Source: Capra hircus (taxonomy: Eukaryota > Chordata > Mammalia > Artiodactyla > Bovidae). Taken from it: a stretch of 64,000 bases of DNA. This document shows, one piece after another, positions 41,121 through 52,340 of the stretch. The stretch lies in the NCBI RefSeq assembly GCF_001704415.2, contig NC_030822.1, positions 54,057,345 through 54,121,344 on the forward strand, in the 5' to 3' direction. The position numbers and the translations under genes were made by a program. Position 1 is the stretch's first letter; each line of letters begins with the position of its first letter. The notes under the pieces were generated by a model. The model saw only the letters and a program-made list of their open reading frames with translations, made no database searches and had not been told where the DNA came from.

Positions 41121-42015
41121 TTGCACCCTGCCATTCCCTTCCATGTAGTAAAGCCCCACTGCCCGACCCCAGTCCTCCTAGAGTTACTGGTCAGTCCTGG
41201 ATGCTACTGTGGTGTCTGTCTCTGAGGACACAGCATTGTTGATCTGATGTTTGTACATCTGTGTGTGTTCTGTGCCCATCTTCTGACCCAGCTAAAAGTC
41301 ATTTGACCCAACCTCGAGCCAGGGTCCTGCAGCCTTTACTCTGTTGGCTTCTGAATTGGAGTCCGGAATATATCTTGATAAAGAAGCACGGGGTGGTAGC
41401 AGTTGCCTAGTGTTCAGGGGAGAAGTCTGGAGAAGTCAGTGAACATGTTCACCCAGTATGGAGGGGTCAGGGGTGCTGCTAAGCAGAGAGAGCTCTGAAC
41501 CCCTAACAGGGGCCTTATCTAGAGCATCACCTTTTTCACTCATTCAATACCTTGGGGTTCCATGTAGAATTTCATTTGGAGAAAAGCATCCATACCCCCA
41601 AAGAAAAGTTTCCAACACTAGAGGGTTTCTAAGAACCTATTCCATAATTCTAGAGCCTAAGTAATAAGGAATCACTGAAGACTTTTGATTAGGGAAAATC
41701 ATCTGGAAATCTCCTTCCAGTCACTAGTATCCCAAGGTTAGGAAAGAGTATGGACCAGGACTAAAGCTGGACATCCAGTGGCCAAGGGCTGGAAGCCTGC
41801 AAAACCAGAAACCACCCCCAAAGTTCCCCCCAACCTGCAACAGAATAGTTCACATTAGATAGTTCTCTCGCCACTGAAAGGAGGCACGACGAGAGCCTTA
41901 TCACTGTGATAATTCTGTGACTCCACCATGTTAGTGTTATTTGAGTTCACTGAGTGATTACTCCCCAGGTGTTTAAATTCTTAATGTTTTTATCCTTTCA
42001 AAACTTTGGGCACCA
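41121..42015. other. unique sequence; possible L2 debris
   Basis: About 41660-41800 ('atcactgaagacttttgatt', 'gggaaaatcatctgg') vaguely recalls the internal L2 phrase seen at 61.1-61.7 kb. Otherwise nothing was recognised. Confidence 0.4.
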
Positions 42016-42178
42016 ATGTCAAAGAAAAAAGACGACACCAGAGATCCTACTCCAAAAATGGGATCGTCAGAAGCCTTCCTCCAAACTCTCAGAGCTCTTG
42101 ATCAGTTTAAGCCAAAGCAGTTCAGCCCTGATTTTGAGATGATGACAAACATACCTTGGGTTCTAATTGCGCCCCCAG
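42016..42178 (+). CDS. candidate short coding exon or retrocopy, unidentified
   Basis: From the ATG at 42016 the frame reads MSKKKDDTRDPTPK, then SEAFLQTLRALDQFKPKQF and DFEMMTNIPW: a Lys/Asp-rich start followed by an amphipathic stretch. This is more protein-like than other frames here. A possible splice donor, cccag|gttgct, follows 42178; read through, the frame continues to 42279 with low-complexity Pro/Ser/Leu. I do not recognise a family. No upstream promoter or downstream exon was found, and chance cannot be excluded. Confidence 0.2.
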
Positions 42179-42539
42179 GTTGCTGTAGTGAAAGCTGGCA
42201 CTGCTCTTCCTCACCAAGCAAAGTGCTCCCCTTGCCCCTTCTTCAAGCCCTACCCCCCCACCCCTGCCCCAAACCCTGAAATGATAGAGACAGGACAAAG
42301 AGACATTTGGAGCTTACGTTTGGGGAGTAAGAGATCATCGGTTTTGATGATCCTGAATGTAAACAGAGATGAAAAAGCCGAGTTTCTTTAGAGTCAAGAG
42401 CTTCTAACGTGAGCAGAAAGCATAATGGAGCCCAAACCGAGTTCGACCTTGTTTCCAGTGCTGCATGTCGACTAGCTACCATCTCCTAAGTCACCCTAGA
42501 CATGCATGACGTAGCAGGATGTATCGGGGATTGGGATAA
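42179..42539. other. unique sequence, nothing recognised
   Basis: Repeat-free, with no further exon linked to the candidate frame upstream. Confidence 0.45.
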
Positions 42540-42685
42540 TCGGAAACCTGGGTTCTGTTCCTTCCTTTGCTCTTCAGTCTGGGGCAAATTGCTGAACTAA
42601 CTCCTACTCTTCAGCTAGATTGGGTAATAAGTTCTCCCTTTAGGATATGGGGAAACATTAAGGTTCTATGAAGGCTATTATTGTT
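42540..42685 (+). repeat. MIR SINE fragment
   Basis: 'aaacctgggttctgttcc', 'ggggcaaattgctgaacta' and 'taggatatggggaaacatt' follow the plus-strand MIR with gaps. Confidence 0.6.
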
Positions 42686-44279
42686 TTTTATTTTTGTGTT
42701 GTGAAAACGCGTTACACCGAAAGGTAACTGTCACTCTAGATCTCATTTACATAGACAGTGGGAGAAAGGAGAGATGGAGAGAATGTTTGAAAGTGTTATA
42801 TTCTACTTTCTGTCATAAGCAGCAACCATCCACCCTGTTAAGAGTATTTTTTTAACAACTAAATGACCAAGAAATTTATCAACTATATATTAAATGTATG
42901 CCTCCTCCAGCACCCAACCTAAGTTTGCAGATAGGGCTCAGTGTGCCCATACACTCAACAGGCTTAATGTATCTTTGGTTGAATTATTGTTTTCTTACTT
43001 TAAATAATGATGATGTTCCCAAAGGTGGGGAAAAATAAAAGTGAGTTTATGGATGATGATTCTGGGGTTGGCAGTTTTCTTTTCAAATTAGAGAAGGCAC
43101 ATTTAAGCTGCTAAAAGAGGAGGTCAGGAGAAGGCCGCACCCTAATGAAAAATCAGAAGTAATCCATGGCAGTTCCTTCTCCCAAGCTGACAAAAGCTCT
43201 GGCCTTGAACTCAGCTTGGGTCTTAACTGCTCAGGGCGCTGTTGCCATACACCTTTCAGTTTCCCTTGCAGCGGTCTCTCTGGCAAGTAAGGTGCCCGTG
43301 GCCCTTCTGGTGCTGTCCCAGGTCCTGAAATGTCACGGGTTCTCGGCTTGGTGATTAAAGTGGTTCCAGAGCGCTCCCCTCTAGTCAGCTGTTGTGTGGA
43401 AACTAATTTCCATATAATAACATTTTGTTATTTGTAATAAATCATACCCACAGTAAGGTGACTGGGTTATGTCATTATTTGCAAACCTACAGAATGTAAT
43501 TATGATATGTCTGAAAACCTCCATGCAGAACAGTGCAGTTGCAGCCACGGCACCATCCAATAATAATAAAAATTTATATTGTGCTTTATGTGACCGCTCA
43601 TCACATAACCGTTCTGTGCCAAGGGAAAAGAAAGCCCACAGCAGTGACAAATTCACGGACGTGGAAACCTTGCAAATGCCAAACTAGTTGATTCCAAAGC
43701 TAAAGCTAGCTCCTGGGTTTCCTCCTCTTTTTTCCTATGAACCTTTTATAGTAACAGACGGGGTGTCCAGGTTTGCCTCTGCATTCAAAACAAGGAGCTC
43801 CTTTTGGAGTTTCCTTTTTATGCGTTAAATGCACGTGCATTCACCTTGGCTGATGTTGGTTCATAGGGATTAGCTTTTTGAAGAGTATACCTATGTGTTT
43901 CCCTTTCACATCTTTCTCCCTGTGTCCTTGTCTCCTATCTCCCATGCCTCATCTTACTTTTCTAGAATGCTTTCTGTGAGCATAGTAAAGCGTGTTCCAG
44001 GGGCAGTAACTGAGACACATCCTGTTATTCATCTTGCATGTTTCCAGCATTTTCTCTTGTTGAATTTCACTCAAGCATAAAAATACATTATTGCACATGC
44101 AGTGGGTTCTCCAATACCGCTATCTCTCCTCACAATCTGCTATTTCCCAGGCCTTTGGCACATCCTGAGATTTTTTTTTTTTTCCTGAGAAGAATTGCAA
44201 ATCTGACTGATCAGAAGAAACTCTGAGCTTCCAGAGAGGTTGTGTCTCCTGGTTGTAATCCTCTTCGGCATAGAGCTTA
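42686..44279. other. unique, AT-rich sequence with a conserved-looking block
   Basis: Position 43380-43620 ('ctaatttccatataataac', 'ttgttatttgtaataaatc', 'acagaatgtaattatgata', 'ataataataaaaatttata') matches no repeat and resembles constrained non-coding DNA. The frames within it are short. A T11 run lies at 44172-44182. Confidence 0.45.
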
Positions 44280-44281
44280 TA

Positions 44282-44355
44282 TTGAGTTGACCAAAAAGTT
44301 TGTTCAGATTTGTCCATAAGATGGTATGAAAAACCCAAACTCTGGGGTCAACCAA
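44282..44355. mobile_element. 74-bp mariner remnant (bovine mariner type)
   Basis: The left end reads 'ttgagttgaccaaaaagttt' and 'tccataagatgg'; the right end reads 'gaaaaacccaaac' and 'ggtcaaccaa', its inverted partner. TA at 44280-44281 and 44356-44357 is the mariner target duplication. It corresponds to the bovine mariner terminal repeats with the transposase deleted; the right repeat has lost several bases. Confidence 0.82.
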
Positions 44356-44357
44356 TA

Positions 44358-45039
44358 GTTTTTAAAAATCTGGACTTAAGAGTGGCACTCTTCACCGTCT
44401 AGTACCTTGAGATCTTTTATAATGCCCCCCCCCATTTTAGCTGAGGTGGTCTTACTTTTAGTACATGTGTGGTGGTAGCAGGTCACTAGAGTAATTTTGC
44501 TTAGGGTTGTGAAATTTACCTTCAAGCCCAAAATTGAATTCAATCTACTGTTTTCAGCAGGAGCTATGGGTTTGTGTGTACATCTCTTTTCCAGGTATGT
44601 CTGTACTTATTGATGCTGAGTGTGGTCATTTATCACAGACAGCACAGAACCAAAAAGAATTTATTGTTAAGTTTCCTGCTCCCACGTAATTTGTCTTAGA
44701 GCTTAAGATGTGACATTTTGTTCCTTAGCCACTTTTATTTGCATATTTCCATATCTGCCTCCTTTTATCCCTTCACTTTGGGAAAATTTTATTGTTGAGA
44801 AAAGTTGGTCTTATGTCGGTTGTCATGCTTGAAAGATTGTTTTTGTTACCGCACATGGGGTTGACAAAAATACATCTCAGGGTGGCCTGCACAAGGGTAA
44901 AGATGGACACTGCCAAGCTCTTTATGACTGTGAAGGGAGGGGGTAGACTATATCACCGGGAGAGGAGTTAATGCTTTGTCTCATGAGGTTATTGTGGAAA
45001 CATTAGGTGGAGTCAGCCCTAACATCTTAGGGTTCTGGG
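44358..45039. other. unique AT-rich sequence
   Basis: Includes an exact octamer atttgcat at 44737-44744 in 'cacttttatttgcatatttc', and long repeat-free stretches that look constrained (44560-44830). A C9 run lies near 44426. No gene was recognised. Confidence 0.45.
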
Positions 45040-45385
45040 ATGCCTGGAAGGTTTATCACAGCCTATCCATAGAAGGGAATATTATGTAGTCCTTAAAATG
45101 AGGGCTTTGAAGATGATTTAGTGATACATAATAAAAGCTGTTACTCTAAAAGGAAAAAGCAATATATAAAATTGTATATGCAGCCTGATCTTGACCCATC
45201 TCCCTCCCCTGTGCAAAAAAAATAAATAAATAAATAAAGACTGGAAGAAAATGTACCAAATGCATCCCCCAAAATCAACTTTTTATCTCATGTTGGTGGA
45301 ACTACAAATAATTTTATTTTCTTATTTCTGCTTTTCTAAATTTTCCAGATGTCTTACACTGAATTTGTATATTTTAATCGGGGCG
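45040..45385 (+). mobile_element. old L1 3' end
   Basis: 'gggaatattatgtagtcctt', 'gtgatacataataaaagctg', 'caatatataaaattgtatat', 'aagactggaagaaaatgtac' and 'tctaaattttccagatgtc' follow the plus-strand L1 ORF2-end/3' UTR. A (TAAA)4 run lies at 45220-45238. Confidence 0.82.
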
Positions 45386-47261
45386 GGGGGGAAGTAGATA
45401 TTTTTAAAAGCACTTTAGAGACAGCGGCTCCACTGACTTCTTCGATTCGTATTCTACTGAGTTGCTCCCCAATCCTGCCCCAGCTCCACTTGGAAGAAAG
45501 CCTTTCTCATTAAAGCCCCCCTACAGCCTCCCCTTGCCCTCATGTCTTCAGGGAAGTATCTTAAGGGAATATCAAAGGATGAGTGTGTGTGCATTGCGTG
45601 CGTGTGTGTTGTATATATGCACGTGCACGTCTGTGTGAGTGAAAGAGAAAGACAGAGTAATCATCATATAAGGAAGGAAGAAACTTACCATAGAAATGCA
45701 AAACAGAGCAATGAAGAGAAAGGCTGTGGGTGAACTACAGAGGAGTCCCACCTTGACAGAGATAACAGTGAGGAGTCAGAATCCCGCCAGAGAAGCTGTC
45801 AGGAGGCAAGGATGACAGGAGAACTGGATAACAGAGAAGGTCTATCCGGAGGGGAAAGGGACACGCCCTCGACCCTTCCCTGGCCCGCTTCCTTCTTTAG
45901 GCTCCAGCCGCAGAGGACTAAGGATAAGCCGTCTTGGGAGTCGAAGGAGGATGCCACAGTCCAGGGAGGGGCCTGGGGAAGCCAACCGGAGGGAGAGGAC
46001 CAAAAAGCTGGAGTCAGAGAGGGAGCTGGGGCTGCTTCAGGACCTTGGGTGGCGGTCGTCTGACCCGCTGGGGACCCCTAGAGTTAAGGTGAGGGTTAGA
46101 CAGATGTCAAAGCCACGGCGCAGCCGCCTGTTTAGTGGAAGAGGCTGATGCTTAGAGGGAAGATGTGACTATTCCTGGAGCCTTAGGACGAGAGGCCCAA
46201 GCAGATGTGCCCACCCTGCTAAGAGCACCGCGAGTCGGATGGGTTTCTCCACCAGGGGTAGCATCACTCACCCCCACACCCTAACCCACGTGGGTGTCTG
46301 AACAGGGTGGGGGTGGAACAGGCGGCACATCTTATTGTCCCAAATGACTGAAGGTGCACCCCACGTTCAGTGCGTGAAGATGGGGTAGACTCACGGGGGA
46401 AGGTGCCTGCCCAAATGCCAGCTTCCATACTGGCAATGGGAAATTTAGCGTGAAGTGGATTTGAAAGGGGGCCCAGTATCCGTGCACCTCTCCTGCAGCT
46501 CCTTGAGGTTTACCTTTAGAGCCCCTTGTTCCTTTTCTCTCCTGTGGCAAGGATGAGGAAGGCTGGAGTCTCACCTCCCTGGATAACCATGCCAGGGGAG
46601 GCTGGGCTGCCTGCTTAAAGGGCCCTTAGAAATACAGCTGATACAATTCAGTGCTGTGAGGAGTATGGGAGCCCCACATCTCTGTGATGAGCAAGAAGAG
46701 GCTCCCCACTTTGCTTCTGTGAGGACCTCAAACCCAACCCTGGCCTTTGCCTAGTAAACGAGGTTCTCGTGCTGGCCTAGCACGAGACCTCTGGGACTAG
46801 GGGTGGTAAGAAGCCTGTGGACCAACCGGGGTGAGAGCCTGACGCTCCCACTGCGGGGAGCCTGGGAGCCTCTTCCGCTCTCCCATTTTGTTTGTCATTT
46901 TCTGATCAAGGGACCCGCACAGCAGCCCTGGGGTGCCACAGGGCCCGCAGCCCCAGTGAGGCACGTGGAGAGGCAGCTTCGTGGCTGCCGGGGGTGGGGA
47001 ATCTGCCTTTCTAGGGAAGGTGTGCCAAAGACAGGTGTGGGGGTGGAGCAGACAGCTGTGCTGGAGGGCACAGGACGGCTGTTTTACTCGGGTCCGAGGC
47101 CAGAGTTTGCCCACCACCAAGCATCTCCTCTGTGTAGAACAATTTGGCCAGATACTGCCAAGGGTGGGACAGACAAACACATGACCTTTGACCGTTTATC
47201 AGTGGATTGGGAAGCTGGGCTCCTCCCACCGCTGTCTCTTCTCCCCTCATAAGTGACTCAG
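45386..47261. other. unique GC-rich sequence
   Basis: Position 45580-45660 holds a degenerate GT-rich repeat ('gtgtgtgtgcattgcgtgcg', 'gcacgtgcacgtctgtgtg'), then GA-rich DNA. Open frames up to 149 codons (46803-47252) are frame-ambiguous on both strands. No gene was confirmed. Confidence 0.45.
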
Positions 47262-47460
47262 GAGTGCCAGGTCCTGTGCTGGACACTTTGGAGACCTACG
47301 TTCATCTCATCTTCATGCATCCCCTGAAGTGGGCGCTCTCAGCTCTTTGTAGGAGAGAACACCGAGCCTGGAGGAGGTGACCACACAAGGTGGCAGTGCT
47401 GGAGTTCATGCGCAGAGCTGCCAGATGCTGAGCCCTTCTGCCTGAGCCATTCCTCCCGAG
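47262..47460 (-). repeat. MIR SINE
   Basis: 'agtgccaggtcctgtgctgg', 'ctcatcttcatgcatcccc', 'ggaggaggtgaccacacaag' and 'gtggcagtgctggagttca' follow the reverse MIR. Confidence 0.78.
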
Positions 47461-47477
47461 CCCTGCCAGGCTGCTGC

Positions 47478-47725
47478 AGCAGCCGGAGCTTGGGCTCTGG
47501 GACCAGGCTGCCTGGGTTCAAATCCTGCTTCTCCATTTGCTAGCTGTGTGACCCTGAGGCCTGAAATCAACCTCTTTATACCTCAGTTTTCCCATCTGAA
47601 AAATGGGCTAATAATAGTACCTACCTCATAGGGTTATTGAAGGGACTGTATCATTGAATACTGTAAAGCCCTTAGAACACTGCTCAACACGCAGTGGGTG
47701 CTGCAAACTATTAGCTATTAATACA
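47478..47725 (+). repeat. MIR SINE, full length
   Basis: 'gagcttgggctctgggacca', 'gctgcctgggttcaaatcc', 'tgctagctgtgtgaccctg', 'aatgggctaataatagtacc', 'tacctcatagggttattg' and 'attagctattaatac' cover the consensus from head to tail. It is the best-preserved MIR in the window, head to head with the MIR on its left. Confidence 0.95.
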
Positions 47726-47924
47726 GTGGCTGCAGTCCATTAGGGAGCCCAGGCTTCCTTATCCAGTCTTCGATAGTGAGAGACCTTCACAGTTAGGTGT
47801 CAGGGTGGAGGGGTCTTTGTAGACCTGTGACAGACTCCGGGAAGATATAGGGAAGGAAAAGACACAGGCCCAGCTCTCAGGGGGCTTTCAGGAAAATGAA
47901 AGACCCTGGACATGCATGCCAGGA

Positions 47925-47988
47925 CACACACACACACTCACTCACACTCACACACACACACACACACACACACTCTCTCTCTCTCAGA
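47925..47988. repeat. (CA)n(CT)n compound microsatellite
   Basis: ACAC, ACTC and CTCT runs in sequence. Confidence 0.93.
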
Positions 47989-49514
47989 ATGCTGAAGACA
48001 CTGAATGATGATAGTATTAGCTCTGGGTGTGCCTGCTGGACAACTTCACTCCAGGAGCCGTGGAACCATGGCTCCATCCGGGCTGGCTGGTGTTCTCAGC
48101 TGACTCGGCGTCCAGGAGGAGGCACACTGTGAGTTAGGGAGCAGAGGGATGATAGGCTAGGGCTTAGGAAAGAATGTGAGATGGCAAACCCAGCAGCCCA
48201 GAGCTGTGGAGAACCTGGTATGCTGGGTATGCTGGGCCCCTGATGACTGGTGTCTGAGGCCCCGGCCCTCACAATCGGCACAGTTCCCACCCTGGCCCAG
48301 GGGTCCTCCGCCTGCCCTCCTGGTGGAGATGACCAGCTCAGATCAGAAGCCTGGGCCCAACCTGACCCAGGGTATCTGAGCCGAGGCCTGTGGCCCAACC
48401 CCCAAGCTGTGGCCTCTCCTGCCAGGTCCTTGTGGGATGCCCCCTTGACCCAGCCCTGCCTCCCCTTTGTCCAGACCTAGAGAAACCCACTTGGAACCGA
48501 GATCAAAGACCTGAGAGCCTGTAGTCTCTGATTAGGAGTGTTCAGCATGGAGGTGGACCCCAGGAACAGGCCTGGCTACACCAGGAGGCAGAGTCCTAGG
48601 GAAAGAAGAAATTCCCGGAGCCGCCTCCCTGGCAAGCGCACCTCCCTCTTTCCAGAATGTGCAGTGAGCAGGGCTCCCCGAGGCTTCAGTGACACAGGAA
48701 CCTGAAGGAGAGAAGTTAGACGCCAGCACCAGAGTCCGTCAGAAAGCAGAGGTAATTTATGAGGAGGACGCTGAAGCAATGCAGGCAAGCAGGGGAAGCA
48801 GAAGGAACGCAGCCCAGACACATAAATATCAAAACCAGAAGCGTGGGCTCCTGCCTCTGCACGTCCCCAGACATATAATATTACCGGTTGCGGCTTGCAT
48901 GGCGCTCGCATATTCCTGCCGCTCGGATATGGTACAGCAAATGCATTGTGACAGTAGCTGAGTGGGCTCTACGTGCTGAACAGATGTCTTCTAGCAGACG
49001 AGGTTTCTGTGACTGTATCACATTGTGCTTTCATCAATTATACATCACTCCTCATTACAGAGGCAGGCGCTCATGACGGCGTGCATGGCTAGGTGAGACA
49101 CCCAGCCAGACTGAGGAGTGCAGGGCAAACTCTGGGGGAGCTGGGATGCCCGCTGGGTCCTGGGGATGCTGGGACCACCTCCTCTGCCCAAAGACCCTGC
49201 ATCGCTCCTCCTCCCTGCTGCCTCCTTCTAAGTCTTAAAACCCTGTTTCCTACACTAGCTAAGCTAAGGTCGTTTGTTTACGCCCTTCAAAAAATAATGA
49301 TTATGAAGCATTTCAAAGGGTGTGAAAAAATGAATTGCAGATGCCCATCACCCCATCACGCAGATTCAACAACTGTTAAGATGTGTCCACCTTGGCTTCT
49401 TGCCTCCCCCCAACTTCATGCTCAAGTGTTTGAAAGTTACCCCCAGGCCTCCTATGATTTTGCTTCTGTAACTCATTGTGAATCTTTCAAATATGGCCAT
49501 TTCCCACAGACCCA
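47989..49514. other. unique sequence with a conserved-looking block
   Basis: Position 48875-49095 keeps several CpGs within AT-containing unique DNA ('atattaccggttgcggctt', 'catggcgctcgcatattcc', 'tcatcaattatacatcac', 'cgctcatgacggcgtgcat'), unusual for decaying DNA. Position 49290-49500 may be an old L1 3' UTR remnant. No gene was confirmed. Confidence 0.45.
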
Positions 49515-49724
49515 TGGGCTTCCCAGGCAAAGAATCCACCCGCAGTGCAGGAGGTGCAGGAGACACAGGTTCCGTCCCTGGGTCAGGAAGATCCCCTGGA
49601 GGAGGGCATGGGACTCGCTCCAGTATTCTCGCCTGGAGAATCCCACGGACAGAGGAGCCTGGTGGGCTGCGGTCCACAGGGTCACAGACTCAAACACGAC
49701 TGAAGTGACTGAGCATGCACGCGT
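49515..49724 (+). repeat. Bov-tA SINE
   Basis: 'gggcttcccaggcaaagaat', 'ccgtccctgggtcaggaaga', 'ttctcgcctggagaatccc' and 'aaacacgactgaagtgactg'. It is responsible for the last third of the 213-codon open frame at 49093-49734. Confidence 0.95.
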
Positions 49725-50459
49725 GGAACCATGAGGTCATTATCACTGCTTATAGAATCAACAGTACTCCATTGTCTTCGTGCAGTAGTCAGCCTGAAAT
49801 TGAGGGTCTTTGGGACTTATGGCCACGTGTCTCTTAACCATTGCTCTGTGACTTCCCCAACCTTGGCCCCCCACCCGCCAACGGCACTCTCCTATTAGAG
49901 TGTGATCTTTCTACAGCGGCTCTTAACTCTCCGATCCCCAGACCCACCAGGAACTCAGGCAGTATTCTGCTTTCAGCCTCATGCCCTTCCTCTAGGCTAT
50001 GGCAGGGTCATAGGTGTGAAGAAGACCTACTGCTAACCCCTGGGAAGACTTCTGTGGGAGGAATGATCCTTCCTGGCAGGTGTTGGGGCAGGGAAGTCAG
50101 TTAATGACAGCTGAGACATGCCAGGCTACTGCTTTGGGGTATAAGTCAGTGCTTCCCAAAATGTGGTGCGCATGGGCAATTCTATGGGACAGATAAGCAT
50201 TACAACAACAACAAAAGAACTAATGTATTTATTTTAATCTTCGTTTCAAAATGTCAGAATTGTACATCAAGCCCATGAGTTCATAGATATCATTACAGTC
50301 AATGAAGCCAGGCAAAAGTGTTTGGCAATTTTAAGGTCGATTTGGAAAAAAAATGTTAAATAAATAATCATACAGAGGTATTTGGATAAGGCAAAAAAAT
50401 TCCTAGTGTGACCCAGTCCCTGAAGTCTAAGAGCCCTGGTACAATGGAAGGAGAGGAGG
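49725..50459. other. unique sequence, possible hAT debris
   Basis: 'cagtgcttcccaaaatgtgg' at 50148 resembles a Charlie-type terminal repeat, followed by AT-rich DNA to about 50420, but I cannot find the matching right end. An (ACA)n run lies at 50204-50215. Confidence 0.35.
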
Positions 50460-50590
50460 TTTAAACTAAGGTCATATTAGTCCAGGTTTTACTAAGACCC
50501 CTGCTTGATTATTAGCCAGCAAGCAAATCACTTCTCCTCTTGTGGCCTCACTCTTTCACCTGTGCAATGGGGCTATATGCTTGTGTGCCT
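50460..50590 (+). repeat. MIR SINE fragment
   Basis: 'agcaagcaaatcacttctcc', 'tcttgtggcctcactctttc' and 'acctgtgcaatggggcta' follow the plus-strand MIR core. Confidence 0.65.
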
Positions 50591-52134
50591 TGTTGATGTC
50601 AACCTCAAAAAGGGCAACTAAAACAAAGACAAGTTCTAAAAATAGGCTAGGAATGTCCCTGATTTAAGCCTTCTGTACCTCCTGTCGCTTACCCTACTCC
50701 CAAGGGTCTGTGCAACACAAAACCTGGATCCATCCACTCCCATCAGCTCTAAGTGCTTCAGGTCGTTAAGCCTGGCCATTGTAATAAGCATCGATTACCA
50801 TTAGCAACATTATTATATTTACCCAAGTTCCCTGGTGCATACGGAAATGCAGAGGGCTCTCCCGCATCTTCTGCTTTACAAGAACAATTTGCCGTGTCTA
50901 AAAACCATTTCTAGAATTAATTTGCCTACTGCAAACAATTTATATTAATGAAAACACATTGAGTTGGGGGAGGTTGGCGGGGGGTGTTCTGCCTGCAGAA
51001 TATGTTTGCTTTGTTCACCTAGAATAAAAAGAGTTTGCGTGCGTGTTTGTTTTGAATAAATGAATAGCTGGGTGACAGGAGGAAGGTCTGCCCGTGCATC
51101 TGATCCAACCTGGTCTAGCAGTCCTCTCCAGGGCGGCTGGGGACGTGGGCAGGAGACAGGGCCGGTTGCGTACATTTTAATACACGATGATGTCTGTCAT
51201 CTGCTTCTCTGTATTTACGACCCCCTCACGCTTGCATTTGATCATGGTGGAGGAGGAAGCTGCCACCCCCTTCCCAAGTCACATCCAAGGCTTGGTGTCA
51301 GCCCAAGTGGGGGTCTCTGAGTCCACAACCCCAGTTCTCCCTGCATGAATCTCTGAAAACCGTGCCCTGTTCTTTGCAGCAGCCACTCTCCCCCTGTGTG
51401 TGCTTATTTTATTTATTTGGGTCGATGAGGCTCATTTTCCTCTCTACAGATGGCAGCAGGGTCCCCTGATCCTGCATGATGTTACCCGATTGTCAGAGCA
51501 GGAGGGAGATGGGAGGAAGAAGAGGGGGAGAAGGATCCAGGGGGGTCGGGGGCTGTGAATTTGGGAACAGGCAACCTCACACATCCGCTTCCCATCCTGG
51601 GCGTTGATGTCAACATTTGGGTCGCAACCTCCCCCACCCCACCCTACTGGATCCTTCTGTTTGGCTACAAGCGTCTCAGATATTTTGTGCTCGACAGTCC
51701 CTTGATGACAATGTACTTCAGAGCTTTTTCCAGTAGCCAAGCTGAGGCTGTGGGGTGTGAAGGCTCTGGCTCTGCCTCACCAGCATCCAGGGTACATGTG
51801 TGTTTGCATAATAACCTACAAAATGCTTCTTGCCCCTCAATGTGCCTGCTCAGGGGCCTTGGGGAGGAGGGCTTTGTCATCACAGCTTTGTGTGGGAACT
51901 GCAGCCTGTGTTAGCCTGGATTAATTTGCCCCTGCAGTTTGCATGGGCTACCTAAGGTCAGGAAGGAAACCAGAAGTGACGAGAATGGGGCCTCCCATGA
52001 CCAGGGGGGCACTTGGACCTCAATGAATGCACCCCTTTGTCCCAGAGAAGGGAAGGCTGCAATACCAGCACACAGCTCCCTCCCAGGAGGAGCCACTGAC
52101 AAAAACAGCAGCCTCAGGGGTGTGTAAGATCCAG
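50591..52134. other. unique sequence with a conserved-looking block
   Basis: Position 50755-51080 ('taataagcatcgattaccat', 'tagaattaatttgcctactg', 'caaacaatttatattaatg', 'gaataaatgaatagctggg') is AT-rich, complex and repeat-free. It is one of the strongest enhancer-like blocks here by appearance. No gene was confirmed. Confidence 0.45.
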
Positions 52135-52340
52135 ACCCCAGTGCCAGATGGCCTGGGCCACTCCCAGACCTGCTAGCTTCAAGCTATGTCCCCTGAGTGC
52201 CTCAGCTTCCTCACTCTTGAAATGAGGGTAACAGTGGGAACCTGGCCCAGAAGGTTGTCGTGGGATTAAGTGAGTTCATATCACCAATGTGCTTAGCATG
52301 GCACCTGCCTCGCTAAAGTGCAATGTCCATATTTGTGAAG
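52135..52340 (+). repeat. MIR SINE
   Basis: 'gtgcctcagcttcctcactc', 'tgaaatgagggtaacagtg', 'gtgggattaagtgagttcat' and 'tagcatggcacctgcctc' follow the plus-strand MIR. Confidence 0.82.

Noticed and set aside
46803..47252. 149-codon open frame, plus strand
   Set aside because: An equally long opposing frame overlaps it and composition is typical of GC-rich non-coding DNA.
49093..49734. Longest open frame in the window (213 codons, plus)
   Set aside because: Its last third is translated Bov-tA SINE, the middle may be an old L1 remnant, and no domain or splice context supports it.
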